A DNA stretch of 64,000 bases from Paralithodes platypus (Eukaryota; Arthropoda; Malacostraca; Decapoda; Lithodidae): contig CM064481.1 of assembly GCA_032716605.1 (NCBI GenBank), forward strand, positions 16,125,811 through 16,189,810, given 5' to 3'. The notes beneath the pieces are model-generated. The model had not been told where the DNA came from and searched no databases. It was given only the letters and a program-made list of their open reading frames with translations. This document shows, piece by piece, positions 32,901 to 43,474 of this stretch. The translations under genes and the position numbers were made by a program. Positions within the stretch are counted from its first letter, which is position 1, and the number at the start of each line of letters is the position of its first letter.

Positions 32901-33446
32901 CCAGTTACACTACCTGTCTGCACCACACCAGTTACACTTCCTGTCTGCACCACACCAGTTACACTTCCTGTCTGCACCACCAGTTACACTTCCTGTCTGC
33001 ACCACACCAGTTACACTACCTGTCTGCACCACACCAGTTACACTTCCTGTCTGCACCACACCAGTTACACTTCCTGTCTGCACCACACCAGTTACACTTC
33101 CTGTCTGCACCACGCCAGTTACACTTCCTGTCTGCACCACGCCAGTTACACTTCCTGTCTGCACCACGCCAGTTACACTTCCTGTCTGCACCACGCCAGT
33201 TACACTACCTGTCTGCACCACGCCAGTTACACTTCCTGTCTGCACCACGCCAGTTACACTTCCTGTCTGCACCACGCCAGTTACACTTCCTGTCTGCACC
33301 ACCCCAGTTACACTTCCTGTCTGCACCACGCCAGTTACACTTCCTGTCTGCACCACACCAGTTACACTTCCTGTCTGCACCACACCAGTTACACTTCCTG
33401 TCTGCACCACACCAGTTACACTTCCTGTCTGCACCACACCAGTTAC
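29956..33446. repeat. 27-bp minisatellite, about 3.5 kb and roughly 130 copies
   Basis: The unit contains CTGCACCACACCAGTTACAC and TTCCTGT. Variants come in blocks: CCC instead of ACA mainly at 30086-30850, ACGCCAG at about 33105-33345, and scattered CACTACC units. All three plus frames and two minus frames stay open, giving open frames up to 701 codons, because 27 is divisible by three. There are no introns, starts or non-repeat domains to support a gene. Confidence 0.97.
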
Positions 33447-34265
33447 ACTTTTTGGTCCATTTTTGTTTTCATTTATTCATTTATTCATGTTTTTTTCTAG
33501 TTTCCTCCCTAGACCTCCATCAAACTTAAAAACAAAATCCATTAGATCATGCAAGATCATTCTAGATCATGCAATTTGTACATTTTTCGGTATAAAAATT
33601 CTTCCAAAATTACAGGCTCACTATCGTTCGCCAGGACAAAAATCAACACCTAAATAGCGGGCGGGTGCCCAACCCCGAAAGGGGTTGAAATAGGGGAGCT
33701 ATCCCCCCGCCAAAGGCGGCTTTCTAGGGCCTTTCCTAGCTGATGCTGAGAGGATTGGGTTCTAGTCATGTGGTGATGGGCTGGTCTATCAGAGTGAGAA
33801 CTGAGCGATCTCTGCCATACCCATAGCTTACTCTGACTGTTCCTTTTACTTATATATTTTCTAGATCTCAAGTGACGGCGTCTCATCCGTGGATTGACCT
33901 CCCAATCTACCAAGATTGGAAGCCAAAGCGTCACATTTTTCCTTTGCCCCTCAACTTTCTCTTCATAATTGCTGAGGGGCACAGGGTCCTGGGCGTTTCC
34001 GCACCCTCCTCAGCTCCCCGCCATGGAGTGGCTTCGGTCACCCAGGCTTTATTGTGGTCGGCAGGGAGGGTTCTGTGGGGGCGCTCGGTTATGGCCTTGG
34101 CCTTGCTCGGGACCTTGGGGCTGTTCGGCCAGGCAGCTTGGGGAACAACAACAACAACAACAACAACAACACCTAAATAGCACGAAAGGTCTTAATATTG
34201 ACAAAGAAATAGGGCGTAAGGTCTTAAAATCTACAAACTAATGGGGCAAATATCTTAAAATCTCA
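33447..34265 (+). mobile_element. MITE K5 interrupted by a SINE
   Basis: K-family interior (TCCTCCCTAGACCTCCATCA, CTCACTATCGTTCGCCAGG, CTAATGGGGC) without its left terminus, which is replaced by the minisatellite. The SINE at 33659-34167 lies inside. Confidence 0.65.
33659..34167 (+). mobile_element. SINE copy 5, full-length with target duplication
   Basis: A 509-bp element flanked by a 14-bp duplication AACACCTAAATAGC (33645-33658 and 34168-34181). The head is GGGCGGGTGCCCAACCCCGA. The body contains ATGGGCTGGTCTATCAGAG and CTCTTCATAATTGCTGAGGG. The 3' end is CTGTTCGGCCAGGCAGCTTG with (CAA)n. The head is not an obvious tRNA, 7SL or 5S derivative; a GGTTCTAGTCA word could be a weak box B. Confidence 0.9.
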
Positions 34266-34335
34266 CCACACCAGCCTCCACAGTTCTACAAGACAGTGAT
34301 AGTAAAATAAAGTCTTGCCATAACACTAACCCACA

Positions 34336-34566
34336 GGCCGTAGCTCGATTGGTAGAGCGTTCGCCTGCTAACCGTGAGGTTGACGGTTCGAGCCTCGGGT
34401 CAGCCAGTGAGTTATTGGCAGACGTCAGTGCTGTTGGTGAACGGTGCGGTCTAGCAATCTGTGGCAACTATTCACTAAGTCCCTGATTCATCAGGGCACC
34501 CACCCTAGCCTTGCTATTCAGCAGGGAGTGTATGGTGGTAAAAACTGCATCATCATCATCATCATG
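34336..34566 (+). repeat. tRNA-derived SINE with (CAT)n tail
   Basis: TAGCTCGATTGGTAGAGCG (box A region) and GGTTCGAGCCT (box B) form a good tRNA-like head, followed by about 140 bp of body and a CATCATCATCAT tail. The anticodon stem has a mismatch, so it is not a working tRNA. Confidence 0.7.
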
Positions 34567-34690
34567 TCATCACTGTGGCTGATGTTGACATAAGCTAACA
34601 GTACTTCAGCAAGATTCAACCAAGTCTCCCTCCAGTACAGTTGGCCAAATAAGTGATGTCACGGCACCAAAAGTATTTTGATCAATAATG

Positions 34691-34880
34691 GACTACTTGC
34701 GAGTTTCACTGTATAAGAAAGTTGGAGCTGTAGACATTGATATTTAGCAGAATAACCAGCTATAATACGGTTTTAGTAATTTTATAAATACATAAAACCT
34801 AATTCAAGATACTATTTATCCATCAGAATATCGATGTTTACAGGCCGAACTTCCTTATAGCCTGAATCTCACAAATGGGC
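34691..34880. mobile_element. Foldback MITE F copy 1
   Basis: The left arm ACTTGCGAGTTTCACTGTAT with AAGTTGGAGCTGTAGACAT recurs inverted on the right (ATGTTTACAGGCCGAACTTC). The right terminus is diverged. The surrounding sequence resembles 54160-54365. Confidence 0.6.
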
Positions 34881-35598
34881 AATTGCTATCAGCGCTATCT
34901 AAGGATTAAATAATTGTTTAAAGTGAGATATACAACCATGTTCCTATCTTTACACACCCTATTCAACATCTGACAGACATTAATACAGCATACAGATAGC
35001 AAGGTCGGGGTGTTGTAGATAGAGGAAGCTGTTGGCATAGTGTAGATAGCAGAGAAGAGGTGTTGTAGATAGAGGAAGCTGTTGGAATGGCTTTGGTATG
35101 TGTGTTATTAGTCTGTAGACATCGTTGAGGTGTCCCCCGACTGGGTGCGAACATGATATACATGCTAGGACGTACTACCACACCCACTAAATGTCCGCCA
35201 CGGCTGGGATCGAACCCAGGTCAAACAGATTCACACTGCCGTGGCTCTGTATATGTGGGGCTTATTCTTTTTTCCCCCAATAAGTGAGAGGGCCCCTTAA
35301 CCTTCATGGTCAATAAGGCAACATTTCACGAGTAGCATTCACTACAAACTGAAGAACCTGTTGTGTTCATGTGCAAACTAGTTCCTGGACATCTCAACTA
35401 GTAGACCATTTCAACCATTATTTCCAACCAGTGCCAAATCAACCTAGACCAACCAAACCAGTACCAAAATATAGTACTAACCTAACTGTATTGGTTGATT
35501 TGGTACAGGTTGAGAGCTACTGGTTGAGTTGTCCGGTCACCATGCAAACTCACACATTAGGATCTTGTGTTAGAGTCATATGATAAGTGGCTTAAATT
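34881..35598. other. Spacer with small repeats
   Basis: No supported gene. GGTGTTGTAGATAGAGGAAG occurs twice at about 35008 and 35059. A tRNA-like minus-strand sequence lies at 35196-35250, with GGGTTCGATCCC as a strong box B. Confidence 0.45.
35196..35250 (-). repeat. tRNA-like sequence
   Basis: On the minus strand, CAGAGCCACGGCAGTGTGAA then CCTGGGTTCGATCCCAG resembles the T-arm of a tRNA with a good box B. The 5' half is poor. Confidence 0.4.
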
Positions 35599-35781
35599 GA
35601 CCACTTGCGAGTTTTGGTCTATAAGGAAGATGGAGCTATGGCCATCAATATTGAAGTGATTTATCAGCAAAAATACGGTCATAAAACATATACAAATAGA
35701 TCATACTTTTTAATCCAGCAGAAACCCACTTTATTATTGCATTTCTCTTTAATATCGATGTTCACGGCTCCAATTTCCTTA

Positions 35782-37197
35782 TACAGTGGAGCCCCCATCC
35801 TAGCTGCTAATCGGTTCCGCAGAAATAGAGGTAGGATTGAAACTGCCAAGATCGGGGCACTATTCTTATGGGGAAAATTCAATCGGTTCCGTGCTCATGC
35901 CAAAATTTGCGTCTTTTTCTATTTTTTGCCTACGAAAACATGTTTTATTGTACACAAATTAAATTTTATGCATTATACTGTATCATATAATACACCATAG
36001 AATAAGTTTTTAATAACTAGAAAAAAAAAGGCCCAATATCTAAACAATTAGCCTACCACACTTTTTCCCAGTGTTAGGCTATGAAAACATGTTTTTTGTC
36101 TAGGCTACATCAAGTAGCCTAGGCCTAAATCTTATGCATTGTAAATAATAATATAGACATGGCTAAATGACAGTCCTAACCATAAATACTGTTGATTGGG
36201 GCATTGTTTCTATCACGCAAATTTGTTTAGGCCTAGCCTAGGCCTAGGTTCTAAATTCGTCCAGCCACCCCTCAAGTACCCATTTCGCCCCAAATACATC
36301 CAATAAATACATATTATGAGGAAAAGACGTATAAATACGTATTATGAGAAGATTACTTACCACACAGATTTTATTAAAAATCATTGTCATATTTAGCCTA
36401 GCCTAGGCTAACATCGTCTAGGCTAGGCATTTCAATCGCTTTCGTCCGACATGGACTGGTCTTTGCTCTGTGTTTTGAGCATGAAATTCCTTCATTGCTA
36501 CCACCAGGCCAACCATCCCTATCACTAGATGTACTAGAGGTTATAATAAATGTGAGAGATAAGGGGTTCAGGCACAAAAAGGCTTGCAAACGGTTGTTTT
36601 GTCAACACAGATACTAGCTAAACTGCAAGCGTCTGCTTAGTGATGATGTCATACGCGGCTCGCTTGGTGTAGTGACTAGCGTCTCGGACTTCCACCCAGA
36701 AGGCCCGGGTTCACGCCCACGCTCGGCGCATTAAAGATTTTTCACAAGCACTGAGTCGTTACCATCCCTCATGAGCAAAGGGATGGGATAGTAGTACAGG
36801 ACCCCAATGGAAATACGCCTAATCGGCCTTATTGAGCTATCCTTAGCATGCGCTAGCTTTAAGAACTATTATTATTATTATTATTATTATACAAAGATGG
36901 CGGCATCTTGTGCATTTGACGATCGGATCTCGGATTCACTCGGATTTCGTCTCTAAACGGCAAGCGCCTGGCAGATTCTTTTGTTATGTTAAAACAAAAT
37001 TATTGTTTTTGTTTGTTTTCTAGTTTTATGTCGAGTTTTTCGTTATTTTTGCAATTTTTTCGGGTTTCGGCTGGGATTTTGATGCGAGAATTGAGGCTTT
37101 TGGCGCGAGAATTGAAATTGGGAATATTTGGTGTGTGGTGCGAGAATTGAATCAACGAAGACAAGACCGGTGTAGCGAAAATGGGGGCTCCACTGTA
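35782..37197. mobile_element. Tc1/mariner-type non-autonomous element, about 1.4 kb
   Basis: CAGTGGAGCCCCCAT at the left end and the same sequence inverted at the right end, each bordered by TA (35782-35783 and 37196-37197). There is no transposase frame. The interior contains TAGCCTAGGCCT-rich sequence and a tRNA-derived SINE. Confidence 0.8.
36657..36890 (+). repeat. tRNA-derived SINE with (ATT)n tail
   Basis: GGCTCGCTTGGTGTAGTGAC and CCCGGGTTCACGCC resemble box A and box B. A body of about 150 bp ends in an ATTATT run at 36868-36890. Confidence 0.65.
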
Positions 37198-37218
37198 GAA
37201 CGAAACTCGCAAGTGGTC

Positions 37219-37572
37219 GATTGAGGCACAGATACTTGTTGACAATATTGAGGCACAGATACTTGTTGACAATATTGAGGCACAGATACTTGTTGACAAT
37301 ATTGAGGCACAGATACTTGTTGACAATATTGAGGCACAGATACTTGTTGACAATATTGAGGCACAGATACTTGTTGACAATATTGAGGCACAGATACTTG
37401 TTGACAATATTGAGGCACAGATACTTGTTGACAATATTGAGGCACAGATACTTGTTGACAATATTGAGCACAGATACTTGTTGACAATATTGAGGCACAG
37501 ATACTTGTTGACAATATTGAGGCACAGATACTTGTTGACAATATTGAGGCACAGATACTTGTTGACAATATT
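37219..37572 (+). repeat. 27-bp minisatellite, about 13 copies
   Basis: The unit contains TTGAGGCACAGATACTTGTT and GACAATA. It begins immediately at the right end of MITE F copy 2. The open frames across it are an effect of the period. Confidence 0.95.
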
Positions 37573-37595
37573 CAAAAGCCTTGTTCAATATTTAA

Positions 37596-38442
37596 GGAGG
37601 TAGTGCTTGGTTTTTGGTCAATATATTTATATTTTCTATTTATATTTTAGTTTCCTCACTAGACTTCCATCAAGCTTAGAAAGAACACCCCTTAGACCCC
37701 CTTTCAAGATAAATTTGTACATTTTTCGGTTGAAAAATGTCCCGGCCTTTGGGCAGGTTCGTTCTAAAATTAGAGGCTCGCTATCGCTCGCCAGGAAAAA
37801 ATTGACACCTAAAGGGCACGAAAGGTCTTAATATCGACAAAAAAATTAGGCAAAAGGTCTCAAAATCGCCAAACTAACGGAACGAACGTCTTAACCCTTA
37901 CTACCCGGTCTGCCTTACCTAATGACAGCTCGGCAGAAGGGCCGCTACCCGGCCGTCCTTACCTAAGACGGCAGCTTAATAGCCTAATTAAGCTTGGTCT
38001 GAACGCCGTGCGTACGACGTATGTCAACAAACCCAAGCGTTGCGTCACCGCACCTCCGAAAACAAGAAGGAGAAGACTCTTCAATGTTATTGTTCACATT
38101 GATCTGACGTCAGACGAAATTAGTGTCTGAAAAGCCCCCATATTGGCAACATCTCTGCAATATTTGCTTCACTGAAATCGTCATCACAACTGAACCAGTT
38201 GACTTACAGAGCTCTACTCAACGCCAAAATACAGATTGAAAACCGCACTACGATTATAGATGAGTGGGAAAGTTCTAGCAGTGAAAATAAACAAATACGG
38301 TAGCCTAGGCCTAGACGTTTTTCAGCCATTTCGCCCGGGTACGGGCGACCGTCCTTAGGTAAGACTGGCCGGGTAGGAAGGGTTAAAACCTCAAAACTAA
38401 TATGCTAAACATGAGGGTCCAGTAAAAGCGAGTACTACCCAC
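37596..38442 (+). mobile_element. MITE K6, host of a TTAA MITE
   Basis: TTAA at 37592-37595 and 38443-38446, ends GGAGGTAGTGCTTGG and, inverted, GTGGGTAGTACTCGC. The interior matches K4 and is split by the MITE at 37895-38382. Confidence 0.8.
37895..38382. mobile_element. TTAA MITE, group C copy 1
   Basis: TTAA at 37891-37894 and 38383-38386, ends CCCTTACTACCCGGTCTGCC and, inverted, CCCTTCCTACCCGGCCAG. The interior contains the group A core (AACTGAACCAGTTGACTTAC and AGAGCTCTACTCAACGCC) although the ends differ. The uninterrupted site is seen in K4 at about 29081. Confidence 0.88.
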
Positions 38443-38446
38443 TTAA

Positions 38447-38917
38447 CCCTCCAGACCCGGTAGGGCTCTTGAACGCCCATAAAAAACACACCCGAGCTAC
38501 CCGGAAGGGCTCTTAAAGACCCATGAGCTCAAAGCCTGTAAGCTTGGTGTGCGAGGCGTCGGTCCGACGCATGTAAACAACAGCCGGCTGGACCGACGCC
38601 CCGCATCTCCGGCCACAAGAAGGAGTGCGTCGCTTGTTCGTGTGTGCCTGTATGTTATTGTTAAGTATCGAAAAGTAGTGTAAAGTGGCTGTTTTTGCCA
38701 TAAAGTTATCTCCAATGAAATCATCATCACAACTGAACCAGTTGACTTAGAGAGCTCTACTTAACGCCATTCTACAGGTACGAAACACATCTACGCTTGG
38801 GGATGTGCGGGAATGCGGAAGCAGTCAGAATAACAAAGATACGGTAGCCTAGGCGTAGACATTTTTTGGCCAAAACACCCGGGTTTCGGTATGGAATACA
38901 TAGCCGGGACTGGAGGG
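38447..38917 (-). mobile_element. TTAA MITE, group A copy 3
   Basis: TTAA at 38443-38446 (shared with the end of K6) and 38918-38921. Ends CCCTCCAGACCCGG and, inverted, CCCTCCAGTCCCGG are almost identical. It has the same interior as copies 1, 2 and 4. Confidence 0.88.
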
Positions 38918-39085
38918 TTAACATGTAGTTATAGTAAGGATTTTAAATTACAGTATACTGATGCACGCTGGCAAGATTTTTTGAGTGTCCGCTAAGGCCA
39001 TCATTTAAACGAATCGGACAAAATATTGCGGATATGTGCTGCATGTGAGCTCCCCCTAATGTAAGTCACCATTTAATTTAATTAT

Positions 39086-39215
39086 TATTATATTTTGTGT
39101 TGTGTTGTGTTGTCCCTATTCAGGCTCTGTCTCGAGTTGCCACCCTCAGTATTAAGAAAAAAAAAAAAAAAAGGGGGCCTGAGCAAATAGATACATTATT
39201 TTCTATATCCCCCCC
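39086..39215 (+). repeat. LINE 3'-tail fragment
   Basis: GTTGTCCCTATTCAGGCTCT plus an A-run and GGGGCCTGAGCAAATAGAT, resembling 41190-41260. Confidence 0.55.
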
Positions 39216-39588
39216 ACGGGGTTAGGGGGGCCTCTACCCATGTGGTAGAGAATATGCCCCACGTATCTACTGTGTGTCGTAAGAGGCGACTAAAAGGGGG
39301 ATGACGTAAGTCAGGGCCACCGTTCATTCTACAGTATTTGGTGCATTTTAGCCTCCTGGTAACTACTGGATACTAGAGCGCCAATTATAGTCTCTGGAAT
39401 GGCTGCTCTTGAACTGACGGTCTGCCTTTGAGTGGTTCCAGGCTTGCATGGAACTGAAGACTTAATTACAAGTAACTTCACCCCCTATCTGTCATGTCTA
39501 TGTCTGTCTATCACTCACTCTCACTCTCACTCTCTCTTTGTACGGTTTGTATATGTATGCATGTGTATACTGTATGTATGTGTGTGGG
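39216..39588. other. Unclassified repeat-like sequence
   Basis: No gene. It contains GTGTCGTAAGAGGCGACTAA and CT/GT-rich microsatellites. The open frames are microsatellite translation. Confidence 0.4.
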
Positions 39589-39938
39589 TTTTTTTTTTTT
39601 TTTTTTTTTTGTGGATGAGGGAGACACAAGGCAGAACTGCCTGCCTCCCCCAAAGAGTGAAAGAGTGACAGGGCCAAAATCAAGGAATGTTTGAGCCAAA
39701 ATGCCAGGACACACAGAATTTGAAGCAATGTAAGTCTTAGGATGAGGGGAAGATGGATTCCGGGAGAGAGTTCCAGAGCTCAGCTGTTAAATAGAAGAAA
39801 GATTGGGAATATTGTTTCACTCTTGGGTTGGAGAGTTGCACAACTGTACAAGGGGTGGGATTGTGTTGCAAGATGGGTGCTACATACTCTACGTAGTATT
39901 TACTATTTAGCTACAGTAGTTGTAGTATACAGGATTTG
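39589..39938 (-). pseudogene. LINE 3' fragment with poly(A), same family as 59895-61249
   Basis: Minus-strand translation resembles the C-terminal region LSNPRVKRYSQTFFYSTAEL / LWNSLPES of the LINE at 59.9-61.2 kb. The 3' UTR TTGATTTTGGCCCTGTCACT also matches, followed by a poly(A) of about 22 (T-run at 39589-39610). Confidence 0.75.
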
Positions 39939-39939
39939 A

Positions 39940-40215
39940 GCAAAGCTCGTATTGTCCTGTCCCCATGACTACTTTTATCCAATCTAGTTTTAAACACATT
40001 AATGTTCCTTGCCCCCACCGCCTCCTGCCCCAACCCATTCCAGCCATCTAGCCTATACTCCTAGATGGGAAGCTAAATTTCTTTACAACTATACGGCAAA
40101 TACCCTTCCTCAATTTATACTCATGCCCTCTTATTCTTCCAGCATCTACTATAAAAGGTCATCTCTATCCAATCATTGCAACCCTCTCACACTTTTCTTG
40201 CAGTGTGGGTAACTG
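39940..40215 (-). pseudogene. CR1/L2-like LINE 3' fragment
   Basis: On the minus strand this matches the C-terminal region of the LINE ending near 53.8 kb (the GHEFKLRKG, KFSFPYRS and NINVFTSRLDKS regions), followed by GACAGGACAATACGAGC. Confidence 0.65.
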
Positions 40216-40444
40216 CAGTTTTCTAATCTTCTTTCGTATATACAGTAATACATAAGCTCATAATGACATAAACATAGCAAAACTAAGAAGCAATTAAATC
40301 ATATCACCGCAAATTTAGCTTATGAGTTAGGCTATGACTTCTCAAATTGACTAATTCCTTGAACATGACGATAGTGCGTTGTTATGTGTGCGACTAGTTT
40401 GCTTGGGAAACAGATTAACTTGCTCATGTACATTTTTCATTTTT

Positions 40445-41275
40445 CATGTAAAAAGTGCACTATATCAAGGAATTGTTGTGCCAACAGTGATGTATGGGGC
40501 TGAGACATGGGCTCTGAAGAAAAAGGAGAAAAGAGGGCTGGATGTGATGGAGATGAGCTGCTTGAGGAGTATGTGTGGAGTTATTCGTAGAGACAGATTG
40601 AGGAATGAAGAGATACGTAGGAGAGTGGGGCAGCAGGAACATTTGTCAGCCAGAGTGGACAGAAGGGTGCTGAGCTGGTATGATCATGTTGAACGAATGG
40701 GAGATGAAAGGCTTACAAAGAGAATATGTGAGTCAGGTACAAGGGGAGATAGAAGGGCAGGAAGACCCCCATTGAGATGGAGAGACTGTGTAAGAAAGGC
40801 TTTGGATGATAGAGGAATGACTATAGATCAGGCAGGGGAAGTGGTGGTGGACAGGAGTGAATGGAGAATGCTTGTGAATAGTTGAGTGAACACGTGGTCA
40901 TTTGGAGTAAGGGGTCGGGCGCAAGTTGGACTAGATAATAGTCCATCAGGCGCCTGGCCCGGGGAGACGATTAATATGAAGGGTGTGCCTGGAAGTGTGG
41001 TGGGAGGGCTTGTGGCTTTGGCTCCGCTGCATGTCTGCCTGCCGAGATTGGAACTTCTCCGGGTGGACAGGGGCCGGGGGAGTGCTGGAGCGACCTTGGT
41101 AACCCTGGTCTCTGGGTCTTCTGGGTGACCTGGATGTGTGAGTTTGTGTTTTTTATCTGTGTTTATTTTTTGTTTTATGTTGTTTTTGTGTTTTCCCTGT
41201 TCTTGCTCTGTCTTGAGTCAGCTACCCCCAAAATGGGGATTGGGCCTGAGCATATAGATAGATAGATAGATAGAT
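40445..41275 (+). pseudogene. RTE-like LINE 3' end with (GATA)n tail
   Basis: A frame of about 145 codons ending at 40885 contains VVPTVMYGAETWALKK, MEMSCLRSMCGV, DHVERMGDERLTKR and GRPPLRWRDCV, the C-terminal part of RTE/L1-type ORF2 proteins. It is followed by about 390 bp of 3' UTR and (GATA)n at 41255-41275. The RT core is missing. Confidence 0.75.
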
Positions 41276-41425
41276 GTACACCTTTTATGGTGGATTGTGT
41301 TCTTTTATTTCATAATTTTATTTTGCTAAAGCGGTTTCCACATAGCGATTTTGATTAGTTCTTTTGCCTTTATATTGTCTTTGTCCAAGTTTTGGTTTGT
41401 TTATTTTTCAAGTTTAACAATTTTA
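41276..41425 (+). repeat. Dispersed repeat shared with 7464-7632
   Basis: GGTGGATTGTGTTCTTTTAT, TTTTGCTAAAGCG and GCGATTTTGATTAGTTCTTT occur in both places. At 7.5 kb it is an insertion inside foldback K1. Confidence 0.65.
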
Positions 41426-41934
41426 TAGATACTACATATTAACCTTGTATGGAGGGTGTGCATTTTCCATTGACCATCAGATAATTCCATCATAACTGCT
41501 TCTACTGTAAAATACTGTACAGTATATCATTCAATGGCATTTGGGTTTGCATAATATTGTTCATCACACCTCACTCTAGCTTAATAACATATTATATGTA
41601 CAGTAAGATCCCACATCTCAAAACCACCCTTAACCTCTCCGCGGCGCACAGGGGGTTTTCTACAGGGTAAGACTGTGCGCACCTATGATGATTTTGGGAC
41701 CTATTGCCAATTTCGATAAAAAGTACATCATCGTGTAGGGAATGTTTGCGTGCATCGGCCCATATATATTTGACCCCCCAAAAAATGTCTGGGGGGGGTA
41801 GGGGAACGGTCCGTAGTTGAAAAATGTGGAGCGAATGGCACCGCGCGGCTAGATTGTCATCGAGCGGCGAGATTTCCCTGCCGAATATTTACGCGCGCAG
41901 GGGATAGAAGGAGAGGGAGGAGGGGGTGGGTTAC
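41426..41934. other. Spacer with a TTAA-element-like end
   Basis: No gene. TTAACCTCTCCGCGGCGCAC at about 41633 resembles TTAACCTCTCCGCTGCGCAG at 61491. These may be ends of another TTAA family. I did not find inverted partners. Confidence 0.4.
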
Positions 41935-42500
41935 CGCGTATTATCACGTATATCTCCTTTTTCGAGCCCTTTTAGGCTATTTAGAGTATGTATACGTGTG
42001 TAGGGCACCCATATAACAATGAATATGCCTCATAGTGACCAAAAATTGCAATATATAAGGGAATTATAAGAGAATATTTAGGCGGGAATGAAGATGTGTT
42101 GGAGGTTTGGCGGCAATTTATGAGCTGAGAGTGTGGTTTACGCCATACATATCACGTATATCTTGTACGTAGAGCACTGTCACGCTATAATACAGACTTG
42201 TACGTATGTATACGTGCCATATATCAAAATATATACCGCATATAAACCAATTCATGCGATATTTACGCACATTATCAATGAGTTTCTATGCGTGAACCAA
42301 GGTGTGAGTGAGTTGTGGTGGGAATGAAAGGGGGAGAGGGTGTGTTACGCCATAAATATCACGTCAATCTTGTATTTAGAGCACTCTCATGCTATAATAA
42401 AGACGTGTACATATGTAGGCGTCCCATATAACAAGGAATATACCGCATATAGCCCAATTGATGCGATATTTACGCAAATTGTGAATGTGTTTCTAGCAGA
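41935..42500 (+). repeat. Three diverged direct repeats of about 200 bp
   Basis: Units start near 41935, 42131 and 42341 and share ATCACGTATATCT, TAGAGCACT, TGTACGTATGTATACGTG and CCATATAACA-type words and an ATGCGATATTTACGCA word in two of them. Divergence is high, so the duplication is old. Confidence 0.6.
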
Positions 42501-43474
42501 CGGAAGCCCTGAAAGGGGGGGTTGGGGGTGGGTGGGTGGGTGGGAGGGAGGCATGCAGGGGTGCAGTGAGTGAGTGAGTCGTGGAGAGATGGAAGTAAGG
42601 CAGATCTCTAGATAGATAACCAGCTTAGTGATAATTGTGGAGGCGCCCCAGGCGTATTGATGTTTGGTATTTTGACCCTTATGTCTACCAGATGGCTGGT
42701 GTTCGTTGCCATCAACAGGTCTACAATAACATGAGTCAGGAATGGAGAGAGAGAGAGAGAGAGAGAGAGAAACTGAGACATGCGTATGTCGTACATATAA
42801 ATGGACTTCAGAATTGCATTTTTATGCAAGCAGACATTGCAGTTTAGACACATGTGAAGTACCACAGAAACATGTAGGCCATTGACTGTAAATAAAGTAC
42901 TATATTTATAGACCACCAGCGACGGTGCTGAGTCAACACAGGCAGATTGCCTGTTGTGATAGAGGGCTAAATATAGACTGGTTCCTCCTTACACCTGCGA
43001 AAGGGTAGATTGCCACCAGAGAAACGTTTACTTATTTATTTCGAAGTAATATGCAATCTAAATGTATATTCGAGACCTACTGCAATTATTTGTATGACAG
43101 TCATGACTATGTATAATCCAATATACGCGCGTAGGCGAGACATAAGAAAGCTGGTTGAGCAATTTTCGACACCCACACAGTTATTATTCATTTTTATTTA
43201 CAATATTATACAATACAAATGTATTTGTGAAGAGTATTTTATCCATTATTGTATTTATACCAATTTTGTTCCCAGACAGAGCTGCTGTAGCTGGAGAATC
43301 AAGGAGCGGCAAGGGTCACCTCGTGACCGCCTGACCGTGTGAAAATGAGTGGAGTCACACTGAGAGGGGCAATTTTGCTGAGTGTTTGGGCAATTTTTGA
43401 CAGAATAAAGTTATATAATTACTAATTCTTGACAGAGACAAACTATTATAAACCTTGGCATGATATAATTGATA
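42501..43474. other. Spacer with a G-rich run
   Basis: No supported gene. GGGTGGGTGGGTGGGTGGGA at about 42530-42552 could form a G-quadruplex. A (GA)n microsatellite is at about 42747-42770. Confidence 0.4.

Larger units (their letters stand above)
35599..37218. mobile_element. Foldback MITE F copy 2, host of a mariner-type element
   Basis: GACCACTTGCGAGTTTTGG at 35599 recurs inverted at 37218 inward. The right arm is split exactly at a TA by the element at 35784-37195. With that element removed, the arms pair through CTATAAGGAAxxTGGAGC. Confidence 0.75.

Noticed and set aside
29874..33529. Open frames of 402, 701, 435 and 175 codons in the 27-bp array as genes
   Set aside because: Five of six frames are open because the period is divisible by three. 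There is no flanking domain, start context or splice structure.
34336..34407. Functional tRNA gene
   Set aside because: The anticodon stem is mismatched and a SINE body with a (CAT)n tail follows.
23212..37572. CRISPR array
   Set aside because: The repeats are contiguous tandem units without unique spacers, and the genome is eukaryotic.
37000..37588. Open frames of 138-191 codons in the second 27-bp array
   Set aside because: Repeat translation continuing into non-coding MITE sequence.
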